Assembly (NCBI RefSeq): GCF_007997295.1
Contig: NZ_VORY01000003.1
Location: 235,290 to 299,289, forward strand
DNA from: Gillisia hiemivivida
Lineage (GTDB): Bacteria > Bacteroidota > Bacteroidia > Flavobacteriales > Flavobacteriaceae
Reading direction: 5' to 3'
DNA length: 64,000 nt
This document shows positions 7,958 through 17,302 of the stretch, one piece after another; positions within the stretch are counted from its first letter, which is position 1, and each line of letters starts with the position of its first letter. A program made the position numbers and the translations under genes. The notes below the pieces were generated by a model. That model worked only from the letters and a program-made list of their open reading frames with translations, was not told where the DNA came from and ran no database searches.

Positions 7958-8376
7958 AGATCAATTTAAAACGACTGAACAACAACTATCTTTTCGAAAC
8001 TAAAAACGAACGAGGAGATATTGTGCTTTTAGATAACAAATCTGAAGAAGAACCAAAAGGCTCTAGCCCAATGGATCTAATTCTGAGAGGAATTGCGGGT
8101 TGTAGTAGTATAGATGTTGTAATGATCTTGAAGAAGCAACAGCATGAGCTTGAAGATTTGCAGGTAGAAGTGGAAGGTTTCCGTGAAGAGGGTGCTATTC
8201 CAAATGTTTTCAAAAAAATTCAGTTAGACTTTATTTTGAGAGGAGATGTACCTGCAGCTAAGGTTAAAAGAGCCGTACAGTTATCCATGGAAAAATATTG
8301 TTCAGTTTCAAAAATGTTAGAAAAGGCAGCAACAATTACCTATGGAATTAAATTAAATGGCGAAGAAATTAGCTGA
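7954..8376 (+). CDS. OsmC/Ohr family protein
   Basis: 140-residue protein of the OsmC fold, which reduces organic hydroperoxides through two cysteines. The expected cysteines are present in GCSSIDV (about residue 50) and KYCSVSKML (about residue 114). It overlaps the upstream hom copy by 4 nt and is therefore probably translated with it. Its placement between methionine genes may reflect a sulfur-metabolism role, but no substrate can be inferred. Confidence 0.85.
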   Translation: MKINLKRLNNNYLFETKNERGDIVLLDNKSEEEPKGSSPMDLILRGIAGCSSIDVVMILKKQQHELEDLQVEVEGFREEGAIPNVFKKIQLDFILRGDVPAAKVKRAVQLSMEKYCSVSKMLEKAATITYGIKLNGEEIS

Positions 8377-8396
8377 GGTTAATTAATAAGTTGTCC

Positions 8397-8426
8397 TTTG
8401 AAATGCGCAAACTAAGCGTATATTTA
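8397..8426 (+). promoter_or_regulatory. Probable promoter of the metH operon
   Basis: TTTG at 8397-8400 and TATATTTA at 8419-8426, spaced 18 nt, stand 33 nt before the riboswitch. The -7 box differs from TAnnTTTG in its last base. Confidence 0.45.
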
Positions 8427-8458
8427 CAAAACTTAAGTTCTTAATTTTATTTAAAAAC

Positions 8459-8559
8459 GTTATCAAGAAAGGTGGAGGGATAAGACCCTATGAGACCTTG
8501 GCAACCCTCCTTTTGGAGAAGGTGCTACATTCTACCGCGCTCTGGCGTGGATAGATAAC
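8459..8559 (+). promoter_or_regulatory. SAM-I (S-box) riboswitch
   Basis: Contains the S-box core: P1 formed by GTTATC (8459-8464) and GATAAC (8554-8559), then AAGAAAGGTGGAGGGA, CCCTATGAGACCT, TGGCAACC, and GGTGCTACATTC. It lies 50 nt before the metH start and should switch the metH-metF operon off at high SAM. The expression platform is not obvious. An AT palindrome (AAAAGAATTCTTTT, about 8561-8574) precedes a T-rich stretch and could be a weak terminator. Confidence 0.92.
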
Positions 8560-8609
8560 AAAAAGAATTCTTTTCACTCCTCTTTTTTGATACATATATA
8601 CTTTATAAT

Positions 8610-9626
8610 ATGTCAAAATTAGAAGAGACCCTTTCCAAAAAAATATTAATCCTCGATGGTGCAATGGGCACCATGCTTCAAGAATATAAATTCTCTGAAG
8701 AAGACTTTCGTGGATCGCGTTTTGCCGATTGGCCAAGATCGCTAAAAGGGAATAATGATCTTTTATCGCTTACTCAGCCTCATGCAATCGAGGAGATCCA
8801 CAGGAAGTATTTTCTGGCGGGAGCAGATATCGTAGAGACCAATACTTTTTCCGGAACCACCATTGCCATGGCAGATTACGGCATGGAGGAATTGGTCTAT
8901 GAGTTAAATTATGAATCGGCCAGGATCGCAAAAAAAGTTGCTGTAGAGCTCACTTTGGAAGATCCATCAAAACCTAGATTTGTAGCCGGTGCAATTGGGC
9001 CAACTAATAAAACTGCTAGTATGTCTCCAGATGTTAACGATCCTGGATATAGAGCTATCTCATTTGAACAATTATTAGTTGCCTATAAACTTCAAGCACG
9101 TGCCTTGATTGATGGTGGAGTAGATGTTCTTTTAATTGAAACAGTTTTTGATACGCTTAATGCAAAAGCGGCTTTATTCGCTATAGATGAATTAAAAGAG
9201 GAGCTAAATTCTGAAATTCCTGTAATGATAAGCGGGACAATTACAGATGCCTCCGGGAGAACACTTTCCGGGCAAACTGCCGAAGCTTTTCTGATTTCAA
9301 TTTCACATATGAATTTGTTGAGTGTAGGTTTTAACTGTGCGCTTGGTGCAAATCAACTCACTCCCCATTTAGAAGAATTGGCTCGAAAAAGCGATTTTGG
9401 GATCTCTGCTTATCCAAACGCAGGATTACCGAATACCTTTGGAGAATACGATGAAACTCCGGAGATAATGGCAGAGCAAATCCGTGAATATTTAGAGAAA
9501 GGTTTGGTGAATATCTTAGGCGGTTGTTGCGGAACCACTCCGGCACATATCAAAGCCATTGCTGACATTGCCAAAGAATACAAACCAAGATCACTTAAAA
9601 AGATTTTGAACCCAGAAATTTTATAA
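8610..9626 (+). CDS. metH: Methionine synthase, homocysteine-binding subunit (split MetH, N-terminal part)
   Basis: 338 residues corresponding to the homocysteine S-methyltransferase domain of cobalamin-dependent methionine synthase. LDGAMGTML is at the N-terminus. Zinc ligand cysteines are visible in FNCALG and in [11 protein letters not shown] near the C-terminus. The remaining MetH domains are encoded by the next gene, 2 nt downstream. This split is common in Bacteroidota and is not a frameshift, since the second gene has its own ATG. Controlled by the SAM-I riboswitch upstream. Confidence 0.93.
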   Translation: MSKLEETLSKKILILDGAMGTMLQEYKFSEEDFRGSRFADWPRSLKGNNDLLSLTQPHAIEEIHRKYFLAGADIVETNTFSGTTIAMADYGMEELVYELNYESARIAKKVAVELTLEDPSKPRFVAGAIGPTNKTASMSPDVNDPGYRAISFEQLLVAYKLQARALIDGGVDVLLIETVFDTLNAKAALFAIDELKEELNSEIPVMISGTITDASGRTLSGQTAEAFLISISHMNLLSVGFNCALGANQLTPHLEELARKSDFGISAYPNAGLPNTFGEYDETPEIMAEQIREYLEKGLVNILGGCCGTTPAHIKAIADIAKEYKPRSLKKILNPEIL

Positions 9627-9628
9627 AA

Positions 9629-12316
9629 ATGACAAAATTTAGAGCATTAAAACTTTCGGGTTTAGAACCGCTTATAATTACACCGGAAAGCAATTTCGTG
9701 AATGTAGGAGAGCGTACCAATATGTCTGGTTCCAAAAAATTCCTTCGACTTATAAAGGAAGATAATTATGAAGAGGCATTAAGTATTGCCAGAAACCAAG
9801 TAGATGAAGGAGCGCAAATCATAGATATAAATATGGATGATGGCTTGGTAGATGGAAAAGAAGCCATGGTAAAATTCCTTAATCTCATAGTAGCAGAACC
9901 TGATATTGCAAGAGTTCCCATTATGATAGATAGCTCTAAATGGGAGATTATAGAAGCTGGACTTCGGGTGGTACAGGGAAAATGTGTGGTAAATTCTATC
10001 AGCCTAAAGGAAGGCGAAGAGGAATTCATCAAACATGCAAAAAAAGTTAAGCGTTATGGTGCAGCCGTAATTATTATGGCTTTTGATGAATTGGGTCAAG
10101 CCGATTCTTATGATCGCAGAATTGAAATCGCAGAGCGTTCCTATAACATTCTTACCCAAAAAGTGGGTTTTCCTCCAGAAGATATCATCTTCGACCTTAA
10201 TATATTTCCGGTAGCAACTGGGATGGATGAGCATCGAAGAAATGCGATAGATTTTATTGAGGCAACACGTTGGGTGAAATCTAATTTACCACATTGTAGT
10301 ATAAGCGGTGGAGTGAGTAATGTTTCGTTTTCTTTTAGAGGGAATATTCCGGTGAGAGAAGCAATGCATTCGGTATTCTTATATCATGCTATTAAAGCCG
10401 GGATGAATATTGGAATTGTGAATCCGGCAATGCTGGAGGTGTACGATAATATTCCAAAAGATCTTTTAGAACATGTAGAAGATGTTATTCTGGATAGAAG
10501 AGACGATGCCACCGACCGGCTTTTAATTTTTGCTGAAACCGTGACCGGTACTATTAAGGAGAATAAAATAGATCTTTCTTGGAGAGAAAAAACCTTACAA
10601 GAGAGAATTACCCATGCCTTGGTTAGAGGGATTGATGCTTTTATTATCGAAGATGTAGAATCTGCCAGATTAATTGCGGCCAGACCAATTGAGGTGATTG
10701 AAATTTATTTAATGACAGGGATGAATGTAGTAGGAGATCTCTTTGGAAGCGGTAAAATGTTCTTGCCTCAAGTTGTGAAATCGGCGAGGGTTATGAAAAA
10801 AGCTGTGGCCTATTTACTTCCTTTTATAGAAGCCGCAAAAGATGGCTCTACAGGAAAAGGTGCAAAAGGTAAGATCTTGATGGCAACAGTAAAGGGTGAT
10901 GTTCACGATATCGGGAAGAATATTGTTGGTGTGGTGTTGGGTTGTAATAATTACGAAATTATAGATCTTGGCGTCATGGTAGCTCCAGAAAAGATCATTG
11001 AGATCGCAAAGGTAGAAAATGTAGATGCAATTGGCTTAAGCGGACTTATTACTCCGTCTTTAGATGAAATGGTGTTTTTGGCAAAAGAGATGCAACGACA
11101 GGATTTTTCGGTTCCCTTATTAATTGGAGGCGCAACTACATCCAAAGCGCATACAGCGGTTAAAATAGATCCTCACTATAACAATGCAGTGATCCACGTA
11201 AATGATGCTTCTCGTGCGGTGAATGTGGTGAATGATCTTCTGAAGAAGGAAACTTCGAAACAATATTTTAAGGATATCAAATTGGACTATGAGGTCTTCA
11301 GAACCAATTTTTTAAAGCGAAGTAAAGTGAAAGATTTTCTTCCGCTGGAACTTGCTAGAGAAAATAAATTCAAGATAAATTGGGGTAATACTGAGATCAT
11401 TAAACCCAATAAACTTGGAGTTCAAGTTTTGGAAGATCTAGATCTTGAAAAATTAGTGCCCTTTATAGATTGGACTCCTTTCTTCAGAAGTTGGGATCTG
11501 CACGGGAAATATCCGGCGATCTTAAGCGATGAGGTTGTTGGTGAGCAAGCCAGTATTTTGTTTGAAGATGCGCAGCAACTTTTAAAAAAGATCCTAAAAG
11601 ATAAACTATTGCAGGCAAAAGCTGTCTTTGGTTTATTCCCTGCGAATTCAGTTGAAGTAGATGATATCGAGATCCATTATTCTGAAGGAAATAAAGAAAA
11701 ACAAACAGTTTTTAGAACATTAAGACAGCAGCTCAAAAAATATGAAGGCAAACCAAATTTTGCTTTAGCCGATTTTATTGCGCCGAAAGAGACAGGAATT
11801 CAGGATTATATGGGTTGTTTTTGTGTAAGTACCGGGTTTGGAACACAAGAGTTGGCTACAAAATTTGAAGCCGACCTGGACGATTATAATTCAATTATGA
11901 TTAAGGCTTTATCGGATAGATTAGCTGAAGCCTTTGCAGAATATCTTCATAAAAAGGTGAGGATTGAAGATTGGGGCTATGCTTCAAACGAAGAGCTTAC
12001 TAATGAAGATTTAATAAAAGAAAGTTATAAAGGAATTCGTCCTGCTCCTGGATATCCAGCCTGTCCAGATCATTTAGAAAAAATCACCATTTGGGAAGTC
12101 TTAAAAGTAGAAGAAAATATCGGAGTTAAACTTACAGATAGTTTAGCCATGTGGCCAGCAGCCAGTGTGAGTGGTTATTACTTAGGAAATCCCGAGGCTA
12201 AATACTTCGGCCTTGGAAAGATCAAATTAGATCAGGTACAAGATTTTGCAAAACGAAAAGCTATTTCTGTGGAAAAAGCAGAAAAATGGTTGAATCCTTC
12301 AATTTCAGATCAATAA
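9629..12316 (+). CDS. metH: Methionine synthase, folate/cobalamin/activation subunit (split MetH, C-terminal part)
   Basis: 895 residues covering the pterin-binding domain ([14 protein letters not shown] at the start, then DINMDDG), the cobalamin cap and binding domain ([12 protein letters not shown], about residue 431, with the Co-ligating His), and the SAM-dependent activation domain at the C-terminus ([12 protein letters not shown]). It transfers methyl from methyltetrahydrofolate to homocysteine together with the preceding subunit. The metF gene that supplies the methyl donor follows 7 nt later. Confidence 0.95.
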   Translation: MTKFRALKLSGLEPLIITPESNFVNVGERTNMSGSKKFLRLIKEDNYEEALSIARNQVDEGAQIIDINMDDGLVDGKEAMVKFLNLIVAEPDIARVPIMIDSSKWEIIEAGLRVVQGKCVVNSISLKEGEEEFIKHAKKVKRYGAAVIIMAFDELGQADSYDRRIEIAERSYNILTQKVGFPPEDIIFDLNIFPVATGMDEHRRNAIDFIEATRWVKSNLPHCSISGGVSNVSFSFRGNIPVREAMHSVFLYHAIKAGMNIGIVNPAMLEVYDNIPKDLLEHVEDVILDRRDDATDRLLIFAETVTGTIKENKIDLSWREKTLQERITHALVRGIDAFIIEDVESARLIAARPIEVIEIYLMTGMNVVGDLFGSGKMFLPQVVKSARVMKKAVAYLLPFIEAAKDGSTGKGAKGKILMATVKGDVHDIGKNIVGVVLGCNNYEIIDLGVMVAPEKIIEIAKVENVDAIGLSGLITPSLDEMVFLAKEMQRQDFSVPLLIGGATTSKAHTAVKIDPHYNNAVIHVNDASRAVNVVNDLLKKETSKQYFKDIKLDYEVFRTNFLKRSKVKDFLPLELARENKFKINWGNTEIIKPNKLGVQVLEDLDLEKLVPFIDWTPFFRSWDLHGKYPAILSDEVVGEQASILFEDAQQLLKKILKDKLLQAKAVFGLFPANSVEVDDIEIHYSEGNKEKQTVFRTLRQQLKKYEGKPNFALADFIAPKETGIQDYMGCFCVSTGFGTQELATKFEADLDDYNSIMIKALSDRLAEAFAEYLHKKVRIEDWGYASNEELTNEDLIKESYKGIRPAPGYPACPDHLEKITIWEVLKVEENIGVKLTDSLAMWPAASVSGYYLGNPEAKYFGLGKIKLDQVQDFAKRKAISVEKAEKWLNPSISDQ

Positions 12317-12323
12317 ATAATAG

Positions 12324-13280
12324 ATGAAAATAACAGAACATATAGCTGCCGCAAAAGGCAAAACACTTTTTTCTTTTGAAATATTACCTCCATTAAAAGG
12401 TCAGAATATTCAATCTATATTTGACGGAATAGATCCGTTAATGGAATTTAAACCTCCATTTATAGATGTTACGTATCATCGGGAAGAGTACGTGTACATT
12501 TTACAAGCTAACGGATTTTTAGAGAAAAAAGTAGTTCGAAAGCGGCCTGGAACGGTGGGTATTTGTGCAGCAATTCAGAATAAATACGGCATAGATGCAG
12601 TGCCACATATCCTTTGTGGAGGATTTACCAAAGAAGATACCGAGAACTTTCTTATAGATCTAGATTTTTTAGGGATCCACAATGTAATGGCATTAAGGGG
12701 TGATGCAGTTAAGAGCGAAACCTATTTTAAACCAGAACCTAAGGGCAATAATTTCGCTTCAGATCTTGTAAATCAGATCTCAGAAATAAATCGTGGGCAA
12801 TACTTGGATAATCACTTAGAGAAAAACCATACCACAGATTTTTGCGTAGGTGTAGCAGGATACCCTGAAAAGCACATGGAGGCACCAAGTTTAGATAACG
12901 ACATAGAAAAGCTGAAAGCAAAAGTTGCCGCCGGAGCGGAATATGTGGTTACACAAATGTTCTATGATAATTCAAAATTCTTTGAATTTGTGGAAAAATG
13001 CCGAAAAAGCGGAATTACAGTCCCAATAATTCCAGGACTTAAACCAATTGCTACAAAAAAACAACTCACCAATATCCCGCATAGATTTCATTTAAATCTA
13101 CCAGAAGAATTAATTAGTTCAGTTAATAATTGCAAGACAGATTTGGAAGTTCGGGAAGTAGGTGTGGAGTGGTGTACTGCTCAAAGTAAAGAACTTATAA
13201 GCTCTGGTGTGGAAGTGTTGCATTATTATTCCATGGGGAAAAGCACTAATATTCACAAAATTGCTTCTTCGGTTTTTTAA
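12324..13280 (+). CDS. metF: 5,10-methylenetetrahydrofolate reductase
   Basis: FAD-dependent reductase (318 residues) producing 5-methyltetrahydrofolate for MetH. Motifs FSFEILPP at the N-terminus, MALRGD near the centre and QMFYDN are characteristic of the family. The length is usual for bacterial MetF. It closes the SAM-I-controlled operon metH-metH-metF; the next gene begins only 24 nt later but has an unrelated function. Confidence 0.94.
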   Translation: MKITEHIAAAKGKTLFSFEILPPLKGQNIQSIFDGIDPLMEFKPPFIDVTYHREEYVYILQANGFLEKKVVRKRPGTVGICAAIQNKYGIDAVPHILCGGFTKEDTENFLIDLDFLGIHNVMALRGDAVKSETYFKPEPKGNNFASDLVNQISEINRGQYLDNHLEKNHTTDFCVGVAGYPEKHMEAPSLDNDIEKLKAKVAAGAEYVVTQMFYDNSKFFEFVEKCRKSGITVPIIPGLKPIATKKQLTNIPHRFHLNLPEELISSVNNCKTDLEVREVGVEWCTAQSKELISSGVEVLHYYSMGKSTNIHKIASSVF

Positions 13281-13304
13281 ATTAATAGATTAGATTTGCC
13301 CCCT

Positions 13305-14408
13305 ATGAAAAAAAGTTTACTCGCCCTGCTTTTAATTTTTTCTACAGTTTCCTATGCTCAAGAAGAGATAAAAAAGTATTATGCCTTTGATGCCAATTAT
13401 TTTTATGGCTCCATCATGGAACACAATCCTGATATAGCACATTTAATTACCGGTCATCCCACTGGAGTGATTTTGAGTTTCAACAGGAAAACCTATGGAT
13501 TAGAAGCTTGGGAGCGCAGGTATAATTACCCAGATTTTGGTTATTCCTTCACCTATCAGGATATGAAAAATCAGTATTTAGGTGAGAATTATGGCTTATA
13601 TGCCCATTTTAATTTTTACTTTCTCAAGAGGAATTTAATGTTCAGGATTGGACAAGGGATTGCTTATGCTACAAAACCATACAATTCAGAATCTAACTAT
13701 ATTAATAATGCTTACGGTTCTCGATTACTGAGTTCTACTTATTTAATGGGTAACTATCATAAGCAAAATATTTATAAGGGTTTGGGAGTTCAAGCAGGTA
13801 TTTCTATAATTCACTATTCCAATGCGGACTTTAAATCTCCTAACAATAGTACTAACACCTTTACCTTTAATTTTGGATTGAATTATCATTTAGATTATGA
13901 GAATATTCCCGATTATGTAGAAAAAGATTCGAAGGAGAAAAGATATACAGAACCTATTCATTACAATTTTGTGGTAAGGAGCGGAATAAATACTACCGGA
14001 GTTATAGGCTCTAAACAATATCCATTTCTAACCTTAACAGGTTTTGCAGATAAGGTGATCAATAAGAAAAGTACTTTACAAGCAGGAGCAGAACTGTTCT
14101 TTTCTAAAGCTTTAGAGGAATTTATATATTTCCAATCGGTGGCTTTTCCTCAGGGAATAACCGAAGGAGATGAAGATGCTAAAAGGGTAGGGGTTTTTAT
14201 AGGCCATCAGTTAACCTTCAATAAAATGTCCCTAGTTACACAAGTGGGTTATTATGCGTATTATCCGTACGATAATTATGTGGAGCGGCTGTATAACAGA
14301 TTAGGTTTGCGTAGAAAAATCAATGAACACTGGTGGGCATCTGCTACAGTAAGGTCGCATGCGGCAAATGCAGAAGCGGTAGAATTTTCAATAGGATATA
14401 GGTTATGA
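13305..14408 (+). CDS. PagL-like acyloxyacyl hydrolase / lipid A deacylase (outer membrane)
   Basis: Signal peptide (KKSLLALLLIFSTVSYAQ) followed by a beta-rich protein with alternating aromatic residues. The segment HYSNADFKSPNNSTNT matches the PagL active-site pattern H-x-S-N, where His and Ser are catalytic, so it is likely an outer-membrane enzyme trimming acyl chains from lipid A. ATG at 13305 is chosen over a TTG nine nt upstream because it begins a standard signal peptide. At 367 residues it is longer than proteobacterial PagL. The stop overlaps the next gene by 4 nt. Confidence 0.72.
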   Translation: MKKSLLALLLIFSTVSYAQEEIKKYYAFDANYFYGSIMEHNPDIAHLITGHPTGVILSFNRKTYGLEAWERRYNYPDFGYSFTYQDMKNQYLGENYGLYAHFNFYFLKRNLMFRIGQGIAYATKPYNSESNYINNAYGSRLLSSTYLMGNYHKQNIYKGLGVQAGISIIHYSNADFKSPNNSTNTFTFNFGLNYHLDYENIPDYVEKDSKEKRYTEPIHYNFVVRSGINTTGVIGSKQYPFLTLTGFADKVINKKSTLQAGAELFFSKALEEFIYFQSVAFPQGITEGDEDAKRVGVFIGHQLTFNKMSLVTQVGYYAYYPYDNYVERLYNRLGLRRKINEHWWASATVRSHAANAEAVEFSIGYRL

Positions 14409-15154
14409 AGAAGTTATTGTTAATACTGTCAGTTATTTTAATCTTTAGTTGTAATGCTGAAGATGCTCCTGGCTGTTTTAAAAAAGCCGGAGAGATCGTA
14501 CAAGATGAAGTTTCAGTAGACGTCTTTAATGAAATAATCGTGTATGAACAGGTTAAACTTTTTATTCAGCAAGGTCCTGTTCAAAAAGTGGTGATAGAAA
14601 CTGGTGAGAATCTAAGAAAAGATGTTAGTGTTGAAGTTATAGATAATAGGTTAAGTATTCGGAATGAGAATTCTTGCAACTTGGTTCGGGAATACGAGCT
14701 TACTAAAGTATATGTTACCATTCCAGATCTTACTTGGCTTCAGAATAGTAGCGGAAGTGCTATAGAATCTATTGGAACTCTCAAACTGAACAATCTTTGG
14801 CTACGCTCCGTAAATCAAGAGAATGACTTATCGATACATACCGATGGGGATTTTATTTTAGATCTGGATGTGGAAAATTTAAGGATCACTAACGATAATG
14901 TTTCCAATTATTTCCTGAGTGGAAAAGTGGAGAATTTCAATGTGTTCTTTGCTGCTGGCGATAGTAGATTGGATGCTCCGGAATTAATAGTGCAGCACTA
15001 TGATATCTTTCATAGAGGAACTAATAAGATGATCTTATTCCCCGTGCAATCTCTAAAAGGAGAATTGCGTAGCAGTGGAGATGTAATCGCTAAAAACAGA
15101 CCTGTGATTATTGACGTAGACGAATATTATACCGGTCGACTTATTTTTGAGTAG
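14405..15154 (+). CDS. Lipoprotein with head-GIN-like (DUF2807) domain
   Basis: 249 residues with a lipobox (LIFSC, Cys at about residue 16), then repeated beta-strand units with patterns such as VFNEIIVYEQVKLFI and RLSIRNENSC, typical of the head-GIN/DUF2807 adhesin-like domain. Likely a lipid-anchored envelope protein of unknown role. Translationally coupled to the PagL-like gene (ATGA overlap). Its 3' end overlaps the convergent gldA by 14 nt. Confidence 0.72.
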   Translation: MKKLLLILSVILIFSCNAEDAPGCFKKAGEIVQDEVSVDVFNEIIVYEQVKLFIQQGPVQKVVIETGENLRKDVSVEVIDNRLSIRNENSCNLVREYELTKVYVTIPDLTWLQNSSGSAIESIGTLKLNNLWLRSVNQENDLSIHTDGDFILDLDVENLRITNDNVSNYFLSGKVENFNVFFAAGDSRLDAPELIVQHYDIFHRGTNKMILFPVQSLKGELRSSGDVIAKNRPVIIDVDEYYTGRLIFE

Positions 15155-16040
15155 TTAATTCTGAAAACAAAGTTTCTAAATTTTTAGATTTTCTATTTAG
15201 CTGAAGGGTTTTTAATCCGTTATCATGAGCGAAATCGAAAACTGCCGGGCGCATATCCTTATCTGTATCGAATTTAAGTTCGTAATGGAATCCACCAATA
15301 TTCTTGGCAGATATTAGATTTGGTAATGCATTTAAAGCAACTTCCTCTATTCTATAATCGAATTCTACTTGAATTAGCTGCTCCTTTTCCTCTCGTAACT
15401 CCTTCATTTTCTTGTCGGCTACAATCACTCCCTTGTCTATAATAATGACCCGATCGCAAATGGCTTCTACCTCCTGCATAATGTGTGTAGAGAGAAAAAT
15501 GGTTTTTTGCTTCCCTACTTTTAAAATTAAATTTCTTATCTCTGTAAGCTGATTTGGGTCCAGACCTGTAGTAGGTTCATCTAAAATAAGAACTTCCGGA
15601 TCATGTAAAAGTGCTGAAGCCAGCCCAACTCGTTGGCGATATCCCTTAGAAAGTTGTTCTATTTTCTTATTGGCTTCAGGTAAAAGCCCAGTCATTTCAA
15701 TCACTTCTTCAATTCTGGATTTATCAGTTTTATAAATAGAGGCGTTGAAGGCCAAATATTCCCGTACATACATTTCGGTATATAAAGGATTGTGTTCAGG
15801 TAAATAACCAATAGAGCGTTGCACAGCTTTTAGATCTTCAGAAAGCAAAACGTTATTTACACTCGCTATTCCTTCAGAAGCACTCAGATAACCCGTTAGA
15901 ATCTTCATAAGTGTAGATTTTCCTGCGCCGTTGGGCCCTAGGAATCCTACGATCTCACCTTTTTCGATCTGGAAGGAAACCTTATCTAAGGCTTTTTGTT
16001 CTCCGTAATATTTAGATATTTCTTTAACAGAAATGGACAT
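15141..16040 (-). CDS. gldA: Gliding motility ABC transporter ATP-binding subunit GldA
   Basis: 299-residue ABC ATPase with Walker A GPNGAGKST, signature LSKGYRQRVGLA, Walker B VLILDEPTTGLD and H-loop STHIMQEV. The N-terminus (MSISVKEISKYYGEQKALDKV) and the segment RSIGYLPEHNPLY closely recall Flavobacterium GldA, which with GldF and GldG forms a transporter needed for gliding. The permease genes are not in this window. Identification as GldA rather than another ABC-2 ATPase rests on these segments. Confidence 0.85.
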   Translation of the reverse strand: MSISVKEISKYYGEQKALDKVSFQIEKGEIVGFLGPNGAGKSTLMKILTGYLSASEGIASVNNVLLSEDLKAVQRSIGYLPEHNPLYTEMYVREYLAFNASIYKTDKSRIEEVIEMTGLLPEANKKIEQLSKGYRQRVGLASALLHDPEVLILDEPTTGLDPNQLTEIRNLILKVGKQKTIFLSTHIMQEVEAICDRVIIIDKGVIVADKKMKELREEKEQLIQVEFDYRIEEVALNALPNLISAKNIGGFHYELKFDTDKDMRPAVFDFAHDNGLKTLQLNRKSKNLETLFSELTTQK

Positions 16041-16325
16041 AGCAAAGCTTTTTTCAAAAGTAAGTATTAATTTATGTTTGTTGAACTATAATTAATTGCA
16101 CTTTAATATTTGAAAGGATGTATTTATATTTTCCTTATTGAATATTTTCAATAAAAGGAGAAAATTTTTAAATAGCCTAGATGTTACATCGAGCGGAGTC
16201 GAGATGTATTTGTAGACTATAAATTGAGCTTAATAAAATGAGAATTCAAAATAACTTTTTAAATTATTCAAATTATAGGAGTCATATTAAAATTTAATTT
16301 TACATTAGCATTAGTTAAAAGAACA
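16041..16325. other. Intergenic region upstream of the aromatic leader
   Basis: AT-rich. Contains a fragment of a dispersed repeat, ACATCGAGCGGAGTCGAGAT (about 16189-16208), also present three times in 27207-27769. No convincing ORF or promoter box was found; the promoter of the aromatic leader must lie here. Confidence 0.5.
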
Positions 16326-16403
16326 ATGAAGAATATTATTACTTGGACTGCATTCTATTATTTTTATTTCTATTACGGAGATAAGATCGGGAGCGTCATG
16401 TAA
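16326..16403 (+). CDS. Aromatic amino-acid attenuator leader peptide
   Basis: A 25-codon ORF containing one Trp and then FYYFYFYY (residues 10-17), eight consecutive Phe/Tyr codons. It precedes a strong terminator and the phe/tyr biosynthetic operon. GATCGGGA (16385-16392), downstream of the aromatic run and inside the ORF, can pair with TCCTGATT (16430-16437) in the terminator 5' arm (8 pairs, two G-U), forming an antiterminator. Low charged tRNA-Phe or tRNA-Tyr should stall the ribosome on the run and allow read-through. Confidence 0.9.
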   Translation: MKNIITWTAFYYFYFYYGDKIGSVM

Positions 16404-16422
16404 TTAAAATTATAAATTATAT

Positions 16423-16465
16423 AAAGAGGTCCTGATTTAATCTAAATCAGGACCTCTTTTTTTTT
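16423..16465 (+). terminator. Attenuator terminator of the phe/tyr operon
   Basis: Perfect 17-bp inverted repeat AAAGAGGTCCTGATTTA (16423-16439) and TAAATCAGGACCTCTTT (16443-16459) with a 3-nt loop and nine T. It lies immediately upstream of pheA. Confidence 0.95.
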
Positions 16466-16477
16466 GGAAAATTTAAA

Positions 16478-17302
16478 ATGGAAAAAATAATAGGAATTCA
16501 AGGGGTACAAGGCTCTTTTCATCATTTGGTTGCCCAGGAATATTTCGGGACAAATGTGAAGGTGTTAGAATGTATGTCGTTTCATGAGTTGGTACATTCC
16601 CTTGTTGCCGGGGATTCTCAAGAAATCGTGATGGCTATAGAGAATTCTATTGTAGGGTCCATTTTACCGAATTATGCGCTTATAGATGAGCATGACCTTA
16701 AGGTAGTAGGTGAACATTATATTCCTATTAACATGAATTTAATGGCATTGCCAGGACAAGATATCACTAGTATTAAAAAGGTGTATTCGCATCCTATGGC
16801 TTTACTTCAGTGTAAAGAATTTTTTAAAAAACATCCGCATATAAAACTGATAGAGGACACTGATACCGCTGAGGTAGCTAGAAGAATTTCAGAAAAACAA
16901 TCCAAGGGAATTGGAGCCGTGGCTAGTAAAATAGCAGCTGAACTATTTGGTTTAGAAATTCTTGCTGAAGCCATTCACACTAAAAAAAGTAACGCTACCA
17001 GATTCTTAATTGTAAGCAATATAAAAAAAGAGCCAAACGGAATAAAGATAGATAAGGCTTCCTTAAAATTTGAATTAGAAAGCCGAAGAGGAAGTTTAGT
17101 ATCTGTCTTAAATATTATACGGGATTATAATTTGGACATGACTAAAATACAGTCTATGCCGATAATTGAAACCCCATGGAAATATTCATTTTTCGTGGAT
17201 GTTATCTTCGAGGATTATTCAGAATTCCAAAAAGCTATAAAAATCATTGAAGTGATGACAGAGCATTTGAAAATTTTAGGCACTTACAAAAATAATTTAT
17301 AA
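16478..17302 (+). CDS. pheA: Prephenate dehydratase
   Basis: 274 residues. Converts prephenate to phenylpyruvate. N-terminal dehydratase domain starting IGIQGVQGSFHH with AIENSIVGSI and the Thr of the SNATRFLIV region (TRF motif); C-terminal ACT domain with ESRRGSL, the phenylalanine-binding signature. It lacks a chorismate mutase domain, which is instead fused to the DAHP synthase three genes downstream. First gene after the aromatic attenuator; its stop overlaps the next start by 1 nt. Confidence 0.94.
   Translation: MEKIIGIQGVQGSFHHLVAQEYFGTNVKVLECMSFHELVHSLVAGDSQEIVMAIENSIVGSILPNYALIDEHDLKVVGEHYIPINMNLMALPGQDITSIKKVYSHPMALLQCKEFFKKHPHIKLIEDTDTAEVARRISEKQSKGIGAVASKIAAELFGLEILAEAIHTKKSNATRFLIVSNIKKEPNGIKIDKASLKFELESRRGSLVSVLNIIRDYNLDMTKIQSMPIIETPWKYSFFVDVIFEDYSEFQKAIKIIEVMTEHLKILGTYKNNL

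Noticed and set aside
8610..12316. metH broken by a frameshift
   Set aside because: The two parts have separate starts and stops 2 nt apart at a clean domain border, and split MetH is common in Bacteroidota.
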